A DNA stretch of 64,000 bases from contig CAKRRS010000003.1 in assembly GCA_934394665.1 (NCBI GenBank), positions 1 through 64,000 of the forward strand, in the 5' to 3' direction. This DNA comes from an uncultured Acetatifactor sp. (GTDB lineage Bacteria > Bacillota > Clostridia > Lachnospirales > Lachnospiraceae). The notes under the pieces were generated by a model. That model was not told the origin of the DNA. It searched no databases and was given only the letters and a program-made list of their open reading frames with translations. The position numbers and the translations under genes were made by a program. Positions 52,966-61,546 of the stretch are shown here, piece by piece (the first letter of the stretch is position 1; each line of letters opens with the position of its first letter).

Positions 52966-54333
52966 ATGACGATATCCTGGTTATCCATGTTCTGGCTGTT
53001 TTTCTTCTATTCCTTTATCGGATGGTGTATTGAGGTATGTTCTGCTGCGGTGCAGCATCGGAAATTCGTCAACCGAGGATTCATAGCGGGTCCCCTGTGC
53101 CCGATCTATGGTTTCGGTGCCATGCTGTTCGAGATCTTCCTGCCGGAGCTGACGGAGTATCCATTCTTCCTATTCCTGGGCGGCTTTGTACTGTCCTCTC
53201 TTTTGGAATATTCCACGGGAATGTTTTTTGAAAAGGTCTATAAGAAAAAGCTGTGGGATTATTCCCGCTTCCGCTATAACATCGGCGGTTATATCTGCCT
53301 GCCGTTATCCCTGCTGTGGGGCGCCTTAAGTGTTGTGACCGTGATGTTTGCGGATCCGCTGCTGTGCGGGCTGTTTGACCGCATTCCGCATCTTCTCTCC
53401 GTAATACTTCTGTTAATCCTCGGAGGGCTGCTCCTGTTAGACACCATCGGTTCCGCCCTATCCACGATAAGCTTACAGCTGCAGGCGAAGCACCGTGCGG
53501 ACTATGCATTAGAAAAGCAGACCGCACGGCTGGATCAGATCACCGAAGGATTAGGCGAGACTTCCCATTTCCTGGAAAATGCTCTGACCAGATATATGCA
53601 GAAACGTCTGCAGAAATCCTATCCTTCCATCAGTCTGGATGCCCTGGTAAAAGCAAGAGCTGAACGCAAAAAATCCACTATCTTTGCCGAGGGCTGCTGC
53701 TTTTATAAATTGTTTTCCCTCTTCTTCATCGGTGCCTTTTTAGGTGATATCACAGAGACGATCTTCTGCCGCATCACCGCAGGTGTCTGGATGAGCCGCA
53801 GCAGTGTCATCTACGGTCCATTCAGTATTGTCTGGGGTCTGGGCTGCGCCTTCCTAACACTGCTCCTTTATCGTTACCGTAATAAGAGTGATGGATCCAT
53901 CTTCATAGCCGGAACCTTGCTCGGTGGTGCCTATGAGTACATCTGCAGCGTCTTCACGGAAATGGTCTTCGGTACGATTTTCTGGGACTACAGCGGATTT
54001 GCCTTTAACTTAGGCGGTCGTATCAACCTCTTGTACTGCTTCTTCTGGGGCATTGCGGCTGTGGTATGGCTGAAACTGATCTATCCGAAGCTTTCCGGCT
54101 GGATCGAAAAGATTCCGAAAAGGACCGGCACAATTGTCTGCAATATTTTGATAGTATTTATGATTGTCAATATGCTGATCTCTGCGCTGGCGCTTGCCAG
54201 ATATACGGAGCGCAACGATACTTTCTATTCCGTAGAGATCACAGAACTTAACGGATTGGAACAATTTTTAGATACGCATTATCCGGATGCCCGGATGGAA
54301 CGGATTTATCCGAATGCAAAAATGGTGAACTGA
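52966..54333 (+). CDS. Internally duplicated membrane protein, CmpB-like putative ABC permease family
   Basis: A 455-residue protein of two related halves, each with about four or five spans. Half one has FFYSFIGWCIEVCSAAV, RGFIAGPLCPIYGFGAM and KLWDYSRFRYNIGGYICL. Half two has LFFIGAFLGDITETIFC, RSSVIYGPFSIVWGLGC and FWDYSGFAFNLGGRINLL. The halves are joined by a helical linker (about 165-235) and followed by a short outer tail. The family is annotated as a putative ABC permease, but no ATPase is encoded here and function is unknown. The PilZ gene follows 33 bases on. Confidence 0.8.
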   Translation: MTISWLSMFWLFFFYSFIGWCIEVCSAAVQHRKFVNRGFIAGPLCPIYGFGAMLFEIFLPELTEYPFFLFLGGFVLSSLLEYSTGMFFEKVYKKKLWDYSRFRYNIGGYICLPLSLLWGALSVVTVMFADPLLCGLFDRIPHLLSVILLLILGGLLLLDTIGSALSTISLQLQAKHRADYALEKQTARLDQITEGLGETSHFLENALTRYMQKRLQKSYPSISLDALVKARAERKKSTIFAEGCCFYKLFSLFFIGAFLGDITETIFCRITAGVWMSRSSVIYGPFSIVWGLGCAFLTLLLYRYRNKSDGSIFIAGTLLGGAYEYICSVFTEMVFGTIFWDYSGFAFNLGGRINLLYCFFWGIAAVVWLKLIYPKLSGWIEKIPKRTGTIVCNILIVFMIVNMLISALALARYTERNDTFYSVEITELNGLEQFLDTHYPDARMERIYPNAKMVN

Positions 54334-54366
54334 ATGATTTTGTAAAGATGGGAGACCACCGGACTT

Positions 54367-55029
54367 ATGCAGATCGATGACTTGACAGCAGGGTTATCCC
54401 TTAGCTTTTTGATCAATCTTAATACCGAACAGCTTCAATTTGAATCCAAAATTCTGGAAGTATATCCTCACAGGCACACTTTGCTGGCGCAGGGTGTGTT
54501 TACTGATAATAAAATTATCTCTTTCCGTGGAAAAGGCCTGATTGTAGATCTCATTGTCACATTTCCGGAGGATAAACCGCAGCTGTTCAAAAACGTGACC
54601 ACCAATGTAGTAAAGCTTTCCGATGGAACACTGTGCTATACTGTCTCCTCCATTGCCGGAAGCAAGACCTATAACCGACGACAAAGCTACCGATGCTATG
54701 TTGGCATTGAGACTGCCGTACAATGCGGTCTGAACCGTGCCGCCCACGATGCCATTATTAAGGATATCAGCTATAACGGTTTTTCCGTGGTCAGCAGGGA
54801 AGACTTAAAATTAGAGGTCAACCAGACGATCCATACGGTTCTGAATGACCACATGGACGAGACCGCTGAGAATTTCAATTTTCATCTCTATGGTCTCGTG
54901 GCACGGATACAGGAACTGGAAAACGGACTGTTCCTCTACGGTTGCCGCCTGAACAATCCGGTGCCGGGACTGGAACAGTATATTATAAAAAAGGAACGGG
55001 CTGTCCTGCGGAAACGCCAGCTGTCCTGA
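54367..55029 (+). CDS. PilZ-domain c-di-GMP receptor
   Basis: A 220-residue protein: an N-terminal YcgR-like beta domain (about 1-95) and a PilZ domain (about 100-215). The cyclic di-GMP motifs are RRQSYR (about 104-109) and DISYNGFS (the D/N-x-S-x-x-G element). This order matches YcgR-type flagellar or surface regulators. It is probably cotranscribed with the duplicated membrane protein upstream and can respond to the GGDEF protein encoded 4 kb away. Confidence 0.88.
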   Translation: MQIDDLTAGLSLSFLINLNTEQLQFESKILEVYPHRHTLLAQGVFTDNKIISFRGKGLIVDLIVTFPEDKPQLFKNVTTNVVKLSDGTLCYTVSSIAGSKTYNRRQSYRCYVGIETAVQCGLNRAAHDAIIKDISYNGFSVVSREDLKLEVNQTIHTVLNDHMDETAENFNFHLYGLVARIQELENGLFLYGCRLNNPVPGLEQYIIKKERAVLRKRQLS

Positions 55030-55090
55030 ATATCCGCCACATACAGATTCTTGTGCAGGCACAAATCTGTACTTGGCTCATCGTACACGA

Positions 55091-55128
55091 AAAAAAACCG
55101 CTGTCCCTCACGGGGCAACGGTTTTTTT
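55091..55128. terminator. Bidirectional terminator between PilZ and hsp20 genes
   Basis: ACCGCTGTCCC / GGGGCAACGGT with loop TCAC is flanked by seven A on one side and seven T on the other, so it works in both directions for the convergent genes. Confidence 0.85.
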
Positions 55129-55138
55129 ATTTAAAGGA

Positions 55139-55603
55139 TTATCCTTCGATTGCGATGTATTTATTGGTCTCTACCGCAGGCTTTGCCTCCTTCTTAGGCA
55201 CATTCAGGGTCAGGATACCATGTTTGAACTCACCCTTGATATCCTCCTGAGTCAGATTGTCGCCTACGTAGAAGCTACGCTGGCAGGCACCTGCATAACG
55301 CTCCTTGCGGATGTACTTGCCGGATTTCTTCTCCTGCTCATCCTCGTCCAGACCCTTGGCAGCCTCGATGGTCAGATAACCATCCTCCAGAGATACTTTG
55401 ATCTCATCTTTCTTGAAGCCGGGCAGATCAACGATCAGTTCATAACTGTCATCGGTCTCCTTGATATCGGTCTTCATTACGTTGTGTGCATGTCTGCCAT
55501 ACAGCTTCTTCTCTATCTGATTCTCTGCTCTGTTGTCAAAGAAAGGTACATCATCAAAAAAGTCATCAAATAAGTTCTCTCCAAAAATGCTAGGTAATAA
55601 CAT
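55139..55603 (-). CDS. Hsp20/alpha-crystallin small heat-shock protein
   Basis: A 154-residue holdase chaperone. The alpha-crystallin domain (about 42-140) has VMKTDIKETDDSYELIVDLP, FKKDEIKVSLEDGYLTIEA and the C-terminal GILTLNVPKKE (the A-x-x-x-n-G-x-L motif as KHGILTLNVP). The N-terminal arm starts MLLPSIFGENLFDDFFDD, as in clostridial Hsp18. Single gene with its own terminator. Confidence 0.94.
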   Translation of the reverse strand: MLLPSIFGENLFDDFFDDVPFFDNRAENQIEKKLYGRHAHNVMKTDIKETDDSYELIVDLPGFKKDEIKVSLEDGYLTIEAAKGLDEDEQEKKSGKYIRKERYAGACQRSFYVGDNLTQEDIKGEFKHGILTLNVPKKEAKPAVETNKYIAIEG

Positions 55604-55838
55604 AAGTCATCTCTCCTTTTCTATTAAACATATGTCGGTGTCTTTCGATACCTCTTACCTTTTCCATCCTCTGGCAAACGCCATCGGATTTCCGAACCGG
55701 TACTGGATGACTGATCCCGATCTTCTTGTGATCTCTTGATCTTTCTTCCTCTCCCTTGTTCTAGTTGTACTATAACACTTAGATATAAGTATGTCAATTA
55801 AGGAAAAATTATATAATTATAAATTAAAAATAAACACG

Positions 55839-55877
55839 AAAAAAGACCGGAGCACTGCAATCCACAGTACTTCGGTC
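55839..55877 (-). terminator. Rho-independent terminator of the DUF4352-like lipoprotein gene
   Basis: On the minus strand GACCGAAGTACTG / CAGTGCTCCGGTC (two mismatches) is followed by six T. It lies 24 bases past the stop at 55901. The 55620-55835 stretch upstream of hsp20 holds nothing else clear. Confidence 0.8.
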
Positions 55878-55900
55878 TCTCATTCACATATCTGTCAGCT

Positions 55901-56476
55901 TTACTTATCCTTTGCAGTGAAGTATACGAAGAATACATCTCCCTCAGTATCATTGGAGAACTGCTCCAGATAGGAAATGGAATAATCCTTGGAATCCTCC
56001 GGCACTTCAAATACCAGCAGACCTGTTCTCTCTTCGTTTACAGACAGATCATACTCTTCCGGCAGCTGATCATCACTTACCGTATTGCCATAATAAGTAA
56101 TCGGTGCATCGAAAGCATCGTCATTGTCATCGTCGCCCCACTGGATCTGGAAATCGGTATCATACATGGTAACGGTAGAACGGTCTGTATTCTTAATAGT
56201 CAATTCTGCTACTAACAGCTTATTGCCTTCGGACGGTGTATATCCTTCATATTCATTACAGGTATAAGCACTGTTTACGGTGTAATTGAAGAAATAAGTC
56301 TTCATTACATCTCCGATACGTCCCTCTGCATAGCCGTCGTCATCTGCGGTTACCACATCGTTTCCGCCGTTTGCAGCAGCACTTGCAAGATTCTGTATCG
56401 CACTGTCCACAGGACCGCAGCCTGCCAGACCAAATGTCAACATTACAACCAACACAACACCAACTAATTTTTTCAT
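55901..56476 (-). CDS. Lipoprotein with DUF4352-like domain
   Basis: A 191-residue lipoprotein (signal MKKLVGVVLVVMLTFGLAGC, Cys20). The extracellular part has the immunoglobulin-like DUF4352 pattern: GDVMKTYFFNYTVNSAY, EGNKLLVAELTIKNTDRS and TGLLVFEVPEDSKDYSISY. Such proteins bind or protect at the cell surface; the ligand is unknown. Single gene, with a terminator behind and a cre-like palindrome 180 bases upstream. Confidence 0.82.
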   Translation of the reverse strand: MKKLVGVVLVVMLTFGLAGCGPVDSAIQNLASAAANGGNDVVTADDDGYAEGRIGDVMKTYFFNYTVNSAYTCNEYEGYTPSEGNKLLVAELTIKNTDRSTVTMYDTDFQIQWGDDDNDDAFDAPITYYGNTVSDDQLPEEYDLSVNEERTGLLVFEVPEDSKDYSISYLEQFSNDTEGDVFFVYFTAKDK

Positions 56477-56657
56477 TTATTTTTCTCCCTCTCATCTGTA
56501 TTGCTATCCGAACTCCTGCATTACTGTGCCGGATATCCCGGCTACCCTCTTGCAATTGAAATTCTGAATAGTTATCTCACGTACAATCGTTGCACGCGAG
56601 GTCAGTATAGCATACTAATCAGTGTATTACAACGCTTTATTACGCTAATTTGTGAAT

Positions 56658-56669
56658 GTAAGCGCTTAC
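56658..56669. promoter_or_regulatory. cre-like palindrome GTAAGCGCTTAC
   Basis: A perfect 12-bp palindrome in the context TGTAAGCGCTTACT, close to the CcpA-binding consensus. It overlaps the stop codon of the DUF985 gene and lies about 180 bases upstream of the lipoprotein start, so it could affect the latter. The rest of 56477-56657 shows no gene. Confidence 0.4.
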
Positions 56670-57130
56670 TCTCTGGTTAAACGGAGAATTACCTCTTTAT
56701 GTTCAGGATATTTTTCCAACAATTCTTCCCGTCCAAACAATTCAAACTCCTCATATTTAAAACAGGGAGATACCATACATCCCACCAGACTGAATCCTTC
56801 CTCTTCCATGGCGGAACCGAAAATCATTCCCTTCGGTACCAGTATCTGGGGGACTTCACCCTTTTCCAGATTCAGCCCCAGCTTCGCCGCAGTAAGCTTG
56901 CCAGTCTCGTCGATCATATAGATGGTCAAGGCATTGCCGTCATGATAGTACCACACCTCATCGGATTTCAGGCGATGAAAATGAGATACCTCTCCCTTCG
57001 CCAGCATGAAATAGATACTGCTCCACAGGTTTCTCTCCTCTTTTTCCAGAAGACATTCCTTAAAATATCCTCCTTCCACGTGAGGTTCCATCTGTAAATG
57101 TTCGATATAGTAATCTGCTGAATGTTTCAT
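56666..57130 (-). CDS. DUF985 cupin-fold protein
   Basis: A 154-residue single-domain cupin. Motifs are EPHVEGGYFKE, SIYFMLAKGEVSHFHRLKSDEVWYYHDG (the cupin 1 motif with H-x-H and E) and LVPKGMIFGSAM. DUF985 proteins are small cytoplasmic cupins of unsettled function, some tied to sugar or spherulin-like roles. Single gene, divergent from luxS. Confidence 0.85.
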   Translation of the reverse strand: MKHSADYYIEHLQMEPHVEGGYFKECLLEKEERNLWSSIYFMLAKGEVSHFHRLKSDEVWYYHDGNALTIYMIDETGKLTAAKLGLNLEKGEVPQILVPKGMIFGSAMEEEGFSLVGCMVSPCFKYEEFELFGREELLEKYPEHKEVILRLTRE

Positions 57131-57280
57131 CTATTAAGTCCTTCCTTTCCAAGTTCTTCGTCATTTTCTCCTGCCGAATGTCCTTGCAGGCTATTTTCAT
57201 TTCTACCAAATTAGTGTATACTATGCAGAGAAAAAGCGCAATTACAAAACATTTGGGTGATTGTGCGGAATGGAGATATT

Positions 57281-57760
57281 ATGGAAAAAATAGCAAGCTT
57301 CACCATTGATCATATCAAACTGCAGCCCGGTGTCTATGTATCCCGTAAGGATCATATCGGTGCTGAAGTCATCACTACTTTTGATCTGCGTATGACCAGC
57401 CCCAATGAAGAGCCTGTGATGAATACCGCAGAAGTACACACCATCGAGCATCTGGGGGCAACTTTCCTGCGCAACCATCCGGAATATAAGGATAAAACCG
57501 TATACTTCGGTCCCATGGGATGCCGTACAGGCTTCTATCTGCTGTTAGCCGGCGATCTTACCTCTAAGGATATCGTTCCTCTGATGGTGGAAATGTTTGA
57601 ATTTGTCCGCGACTACAAGGGCGAAGTTCCCGGTGCCTCTCCCAAAGACTGCGGTAACTATCTGGATATGAATCTGGGCATGGCCAACTATCTGGCAAAA
57701 CGCTATCTGGATAACGTACTGTACAATATTGATAACAGCCGCCTGGTATATCCCGAATAA
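57281..57760 (+). CDS. luxS: S-ribosylhomocysteine lyase (AI-2 synthesis)
   Basis: A 159-residue LuxS that splits S-ribosylhomocysteine into homocysteine and the AI-2 precursor. Metal ligands H53 and H57 (HTIEHLGATFLRNH) and C124 (SPKDCGNYLDM), and the catalytic C81 (FGPMGCRTGFY), are present. The ATG at 57281 with GGAG five bases upstream gives the family start (MEKIASFTIDH); the frame to 57257 is longer but not expected. mtnN, which makes its substrate, follows at 57931. Confidence 0.95.
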   Translation: MEKIASFTIDHIKLQPGVYVSRKDHIGAEVITTFDLRMTSPNEEPVMNTAEVHTIEHLGATFLRNHPEYKDKTVYFGPMGCRTGFYLLLAGDLTSKDIVPLMVEMFEFVRDYKGEVPGASPKDCGNYLDMNLGMANYLAKRYLDNVLYNIDNSRLVYPE

Positions 57761-57812
57761 AAGCCAGTGTCAAAAAGTCCAAGCCCACATGAGCATAAAA
57801 GCAGGCTGATGA

Positions 57813-57874
57813 TCCCACGATATGCGGATGTTGAGTAGAATTGTGGGAGTACACAGCACGGAACAATCCGCAAG
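57813..57874 (+). other. Structured spacer between luxS and mtnN
   Basis: CCCACGAT...ATTGTGGG and, interlocked with it, TGCGGATGTT...AACAATCCGCA form two overlapping inverted repeats in the 170-base gap. They cannot both fold at once, a layout that could switch. I see no match to known SAM or SAH riboswitch cores. No small gene is evident. Confidence 0.35.
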
Positions 57875-57930
57875 CATCAAAGTTTTGGGATGGACCCGAC
57901 ATCATATAATAATAAGATTAGGAGATACTC

Positions 57931-58629
57931 ATGAAAAAAATCGGAATCATCGGTGCCATGGAGCTGGAAGTGGAAACTTTGAAAGCTCACATGACCACCA
58001 CGAATATCATTACCAAAGCAAACATGGAATTCCACGAAGGTACACTGAACGGTACTCCCGTTGTGATTGTCCGCTGCGGTGTCGGGAAGGTAAATGCTGC
58101 TCTCTGTGTACAGATTCTGGCAGACCTCTTTCAGATTACTGCCATCATCAATACCGGTGTCGCAGGCTCTTTAAATGCTGCTCTGGATATCGGAGACATC
58201 CTGATTTCCAAAGACGCTCTGCATCATGACGTGGATGCAACGATCTTCGGTTACAAGCCCGGGGAAGTACCTCAACTGGGCTGCCGGGAATTTATTGCTG
58301 ACCGGCACCTCATTGATGTTGCTGTCAGCACCTGTCTCGAAGTTAATTCGGACATTCACGTTCATACCGGACGCGTGGTCAGCGGTGACCAGTTCATCTC
58401 CAGCAAAGATGTCAAGGAACGGCTGATTCGGGAATTTCAGGGCGACTGCGCTGAAATGGAAGGTGCTTCCATTGCCCATGGTGCTTATCTGAACAACATT
58501 CCCTTTGTCATTATCCGTGCTATTTCCGACAAAGCAGATGACAGTGCCGAGATGGATTATCCCACCTTCGAGAAGGCGGCAGCACTGCATTCCGCTAAGT
58601 TGGTAGAGGCTATGATGCCGCAGATCTGA
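57931..58629 (+). CDS. mtnN: 5'-methylthioadenosine/S-adenosylhomocysteine nucleosidase
   Basis: A 232-residue nucleosidase (Pfs) that cleaves adenine from methylthioadenosine and S-adenosylhomocysteine. Motifs: KIGIIGAMELEVETLK (with the catalytic Glu region), VIVRCGVGKVNAAL, NTGVAGSLNAALDIGDI, EMEGASIAH and IIRAISDKADDSAEMDY with the catalytic Asp. With luxS it forms the activated-methyl-cycle detoxification pair. GGAG-type site before the ATG. Confidence 0.95.
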   Translation: MKKIGIIGAMELEVETLKAHMTTTNIITKANMEFHEGTLNGTPVVIVRCGVGKVNAALCVQILADLFQITAIINTGVAGSLNAALDIGDILISKDALHHDVDATIFGYKPGEVPQLGCREFIADRHLIDVAVSTCLEVNSDIHVHTGRVVSGDQFISSKDVKERLIREFQGDCAEMEGASIAHGAYLNNIPFVIIRAISDKADDSAEMDYPTFEKAAALHSAKLVEAMMPQI

Positions 58630-58735
58630 GACAGATGACAGAGTATTACAGCATCCCCACTGCTGCCGTTGCAGATTCGTTGCAGAACGCAGCGGTTTGT
58701 AAATCAAGATTATGATGAAAGACAGGATCATTTCC

Positions 58736-59770
58736 ATGAAAAAAGAAAAGAAATATATAGAATATATCTTAAAACAGGCAGAAGCCCTTCTTGCCATCGA
58801 CAGTCCTTCCGGATTTACCGAGAAGGTAACCGACTATCTCTGCGAAGAATACAAACGCCTCGGCTACAAACCGGTTAAGACAAAAAAAGGCGGTGTCCTC
58901 GTAGAAATCGGCGGTAAGGGTAATGCTGTCCTGACCATGGCTCACGTAGACACCCTCGGCGGTATGGTTGCCGAGATCAAGAGCAACGGTCGCCTCCGCC
59001 TGACCAAAGTAGGCGGATTAAATGCCAACAATATCGAGACAGAAAACTGCCGTGTATACACTCTGGACGGCAAAGTATATGATGGTACGGTACAGCTTAC
59101 CGATGCATCCATTCATGTAAACGGTGATTACCAGAAGTCCGAGCGTACCTTTGACTCTGTGGAAGTCCTGCTGGACGAAAAGGTTTCCACCAAGGAAGAA
59201 GTCAAGGCACTGGGAATCGAGAACGGATCCTTTGTCTGTATGGATCCCCGCACCCACATCACGGAATCCGGTTATATCAAGAGCCGTTTTCTGGATGACA
59301 AGCTCAGCACCGCTATTTTATTAGGTTTTGCAAAATATGTAAAAGAGGAAGATGTAAAGCTGGCCCGTAGGGTTTATCAGCATATTACCGTCTTTGAAGA
59401 AGTCGGTCACGGTGCCTGCGCTTCTGCACCGGAAGATGTGGAAGAATTGTTATCCGTAGATATGGGCTGTGTCGGCGAAGGCCTGGAATGCACAGACCGC
59501 CAGGTATCCATTTGCGTCAAGGACGGACACGGACCTTATCATTATGATGTCGTAAAAGGTCTCATTCAGGCCGCAAAGGACAATCACATCGACTATGCGG
59601 CGGATGTATACCCCTATTACGGTTCCGATGCCGATGCCGCTTTAAGCGCCGGTATCGACGCCAGACACGGACTCATCGGTCCCGGTGTCTACGCCTCCCA
59701 CGGCTATGAGCGTTCCCATAAAGATGCCGTTGCCGCTACACTGGAACTGTTAAAGGCTTATCTCGCATAA
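58736..59770 (+). CDS. M42-family metallopeptidase
   Basis: A 344-residue cytosolic aminopeptidase of the M42 (glutamyl aminopeptidase/endoglucanase M) family. Zinc ligands and the catalytic Glu are seen in MAHVDTLGGMV, SRFLDDKLSTA, VFEEVGHGAC and VDMGCVGEG, with the final His in ASHGYERSHKDA. I favour the ATG at 58736 (AGGAT about ten bases upstream) over those at 58712/58715, which have no site. It ends before a strong terminator and trims peptides for amino acid recycling. Confidence 0.9.
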   Translation: MKKEKKYIEYILKQAEALLAIDSPSGFTEKVTDYLCEEYKRLGYKPVKTKKGGVLVEIGGKGNAVLTMAHVDTLGGMVAEIKSNGRLRLTKVGGLNANNIETENCRVYTLDGKVYDGTVQLTDASIHVNGDYQKSERTFDSVEVLLDEKVSTKEEVKALGIENGSFVCMDPRTHITESGYIKSRFLDDKLSTAILLGFAKYVKEEDVKLARRVYQHITVFEEVGHGACASAPEDVEELLSVDMGCVGEGLECTDRQVSICVKDGHGPYHYDVVKGLIQAAKDNHIDYAADVYPYYGSDADAALSAGIDARHGLIGPGVYASHGYERSHKDAVAATLELLKAYLA

Positions 59771-59826
59771 TGTTATTTGTGATTCTTTCCTTTTCAAGTG
59801 AACAGGACATATCTTCTACGTAATAG

Positions 59827-59877
59827 AAAAGCAGTTCAGAATTTTACGGATTTTTCTCCGATTCTGAACTGCTTTTT
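59827..59877 (+). terminator. Rho-independent terminator of the M42 gene
   Basis: AGCAGTTCAGAAT / ATTCTGAACTGCT, a perfect 13-bp stem with a second small CGGA/TCCG stem inside, followed by five T. It also has an A run in front and can serve the convergent gene at 59933. Confidence 0.85.
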
Positions 59878-59932
59878 ATATAATGATATCCTTTTTATAA
59901 TATCCGATGTAACTTTTGTCGCCTTACATCTG

Positions 59933-60385
59933 TTACTTCGTTTCTTCCGCTTCGCCGTCCTTTTTCTTATTAAACACGAACAGCTTACTGAACACATAAT
60001 TGCCAATGATAACCAGTACAGCGGAAATAAAGGTTGCAACCAACAGGTTTACACCGATTGCAGTCAGCACCTGCATCACTACTACATCCAGTATCAAAGT
60101 AGATACTCTGGAAAGAACGAATTTCGGAGCCTCAGAAAGCATCGGCGCATTACTCTTAAATACGAACTTACGATTCGTGAAATAGGCAAAAATAACACCG
60201 GCTACCCAGTTAATAATACTCAGTACAATGTTCTGGAACGGTGTGGGATACATTGTATTATCAAACAACAGGAAATTTGCTAAAAACTTCGCTGCCCATG
60301 CTACGACTGTTGTCAGTCCGCCTACGATCAGGTACGCAATGATTTCTTCATATTTGATCCACAGTGCTTTTATCTTTTCTATCAT
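59933..60385 (-). CDS. GtrA-family membrane protein
   Basis: A 150-residue protein with four spans. The GtrA motifs are IAYLIVGGLTTVVAWAAKF, INWVAGVIFAYFTNRKFVF and FISAVLVIIGNYVFSKLFVF. GtrA-like proteins are linked to movement of lipid-linked sugars across the membrane for wall polysaccharide glycosylation. The ATG at 60385 has GAGG six bases upstream; the open frame to 60451 has no ribosome binding site. Confidence 0.88.
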   Translation of the reverse strand: MIEKIKALWIKYEEIIAYLIVGGLTTVVAWAAKFLANFLLFDNTMYPTPFQNIVLSIINWVAGVIFAYFTNRKFVFKSNAPMLSEAPKFVLSRVSTLILDVVVMQVLTAIGVNLLVATFISAVLVIIGNYVFSKLFVFNKKKDGEAEETK

Positions 60386-60673
60386 GTCATCCTCATTTCC
60401 TGTAGCATCCACGCTTACGCGATAATATCCTACATTAATTTCATTTTTCATTGTTGAAAACCGTAATTACAAATATACACAAATATCCTTGGAAATGCAA
60501 GCTTCCAGCAGATATTTATGTATATTATACGAATAATTTTATTTTTTAATCTTGCTTAATCTGTTGATACGTTTTTCAACTTTGTACATATAAGGATGTA
60601 TTCCTTTAATAATCCTGTCTACCGCTTATGTAAATGCCTGCAGAATGGTGTGGCAATAAGTATATCCTTGCAT

Positions 60674-60729
60674 CGTAGACAAAAGTCTACGGCTCAGAGA
60701 TTGTCATAATAGATACATTTTATTATTAT
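60674..60729 (+). promoter_or_regulatory. Promoter of the second XRE-membrane gene, with upstream hairpin
   Basis: TTGTCA (60701-60706) and TATTAT (60724-60729) are 17 bases apart. Ten bases upstream, CGTAGAC-AAAA-GTCTACG (60674-60691) is a perfect 7-bp inverted repeat. The rest of the 376-base gap 60386-60761 holds nothing I can name. Confidence 0.55.
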
Positions 60730-60761
60730 AAACTTAAGCATACCGAAAAGGGGGAAAATAC

Positions 60762-61520
60762 ATGGATCAGAAAAAAATAGGTCTCTTTATTGCAAGACTA
60801 AGAAAAGAACATAATATGACTCAACAGCAATTAGCAGATGCCATAGGAGTAAGCAACAAGACCATATCAAAATGGGAATGTGGAAAAGGACTTCCGGAAT
60901 TATCATCAATACAACCATTATGTCAACTACTGGATATCAACATTAATGAATTGATATTGGGAGAACGTATTGCTGAGTTAGAGTTACAGGAAAAAGCAGA
61001 TGAAAATATTGTAAAATTAATAGAAGAAACTGAATTATTGAAGAATAAGAAACGTTATTCTCTGCCTGGAATATTAGTATCTTTTATGTTTTTTTTCCTT
61101 TTTTTATGGCTTTTGTTAGGCTCTAACATGGGATGGCATCTGTATCATCTTTACTTTGACGCAATTACACTGACGGCAATGATAGGAATTACACTTATCT
61201 ATCTGATTGGTACAGGAATGTTAAAGCCTTTTATAAGTGTATTTTCATATTTAATTGGGAAAAAATATCAGAGGAATGATTTGGTACAGTCGATTTGCGC
61301 AATGAAGCTGGTGGGAAATACCATGCTCGCAGTAGGTGGCTTAGTCAGTTGCATCAGTTTTATGTCAATCAGGCCTATTGGGCAAATCAATGATTTATTT
61401 TTTGAAACAATGAACATAAGTATATCCATTGCACTAAACGGAATTCTATATGGGTTGATCGGCTATCTTATGTTATTGCCAATTAGGATAAAATTGCAGT
61501 CAGAATTGGATAAGGAATAA
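60762..61520 (+). CDS. XRE-family regulator with multi-span membrane domain
   Basis: A 252-residue protein. An N-terminal HTH_3 domain (about 7-62; MTQQQLADAIGVSNKTISKWE) and a helical linker (about 65-95) lead to a C-terminal membrane domain with about four spans (about 99-120, 133-152, 183-205, 218-240). A DNA-binding domain fixed to the membrane suggests it senses membrane stress or a lipophilic signal. It is single, with its own promoter and terminator, and shares the HTH-plus-membrane plan of the island regulator at 25547, though the membrane parts differ. Confidence 0.85.
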   Translation: MDQKKIGLFIARLRKEHNMTQQQLADAIGVSNKTISKWECGKGLPELSSIQPLCQLLDININELILGERIAELELQEKADENIVKLIEETELLKNKKRYSLPGILVSFMFFFLFLWLLLGSNMGWHLYHLYFDAITLTAMIGITLIYLIGTGMLKPFISVFSYLIGKKYQRNDLVQSICAMKLVGNTMLAVGGLVSCISFMSIRPIGQINDLFFETMNISISIALNGILYGLIGYLMLLPIRIKLQSELDKE

Positions 61521-61546
61521 AATTATAAGAAAGATATTTATTTTAG

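Noticed and set aside
60386-60451. 22-codon N-terminal extension of the GtrA-like protein
   Set aside because: No ribosome binding site before it, while the internal ATG has GAGG at the right distance and gives the normal family length.
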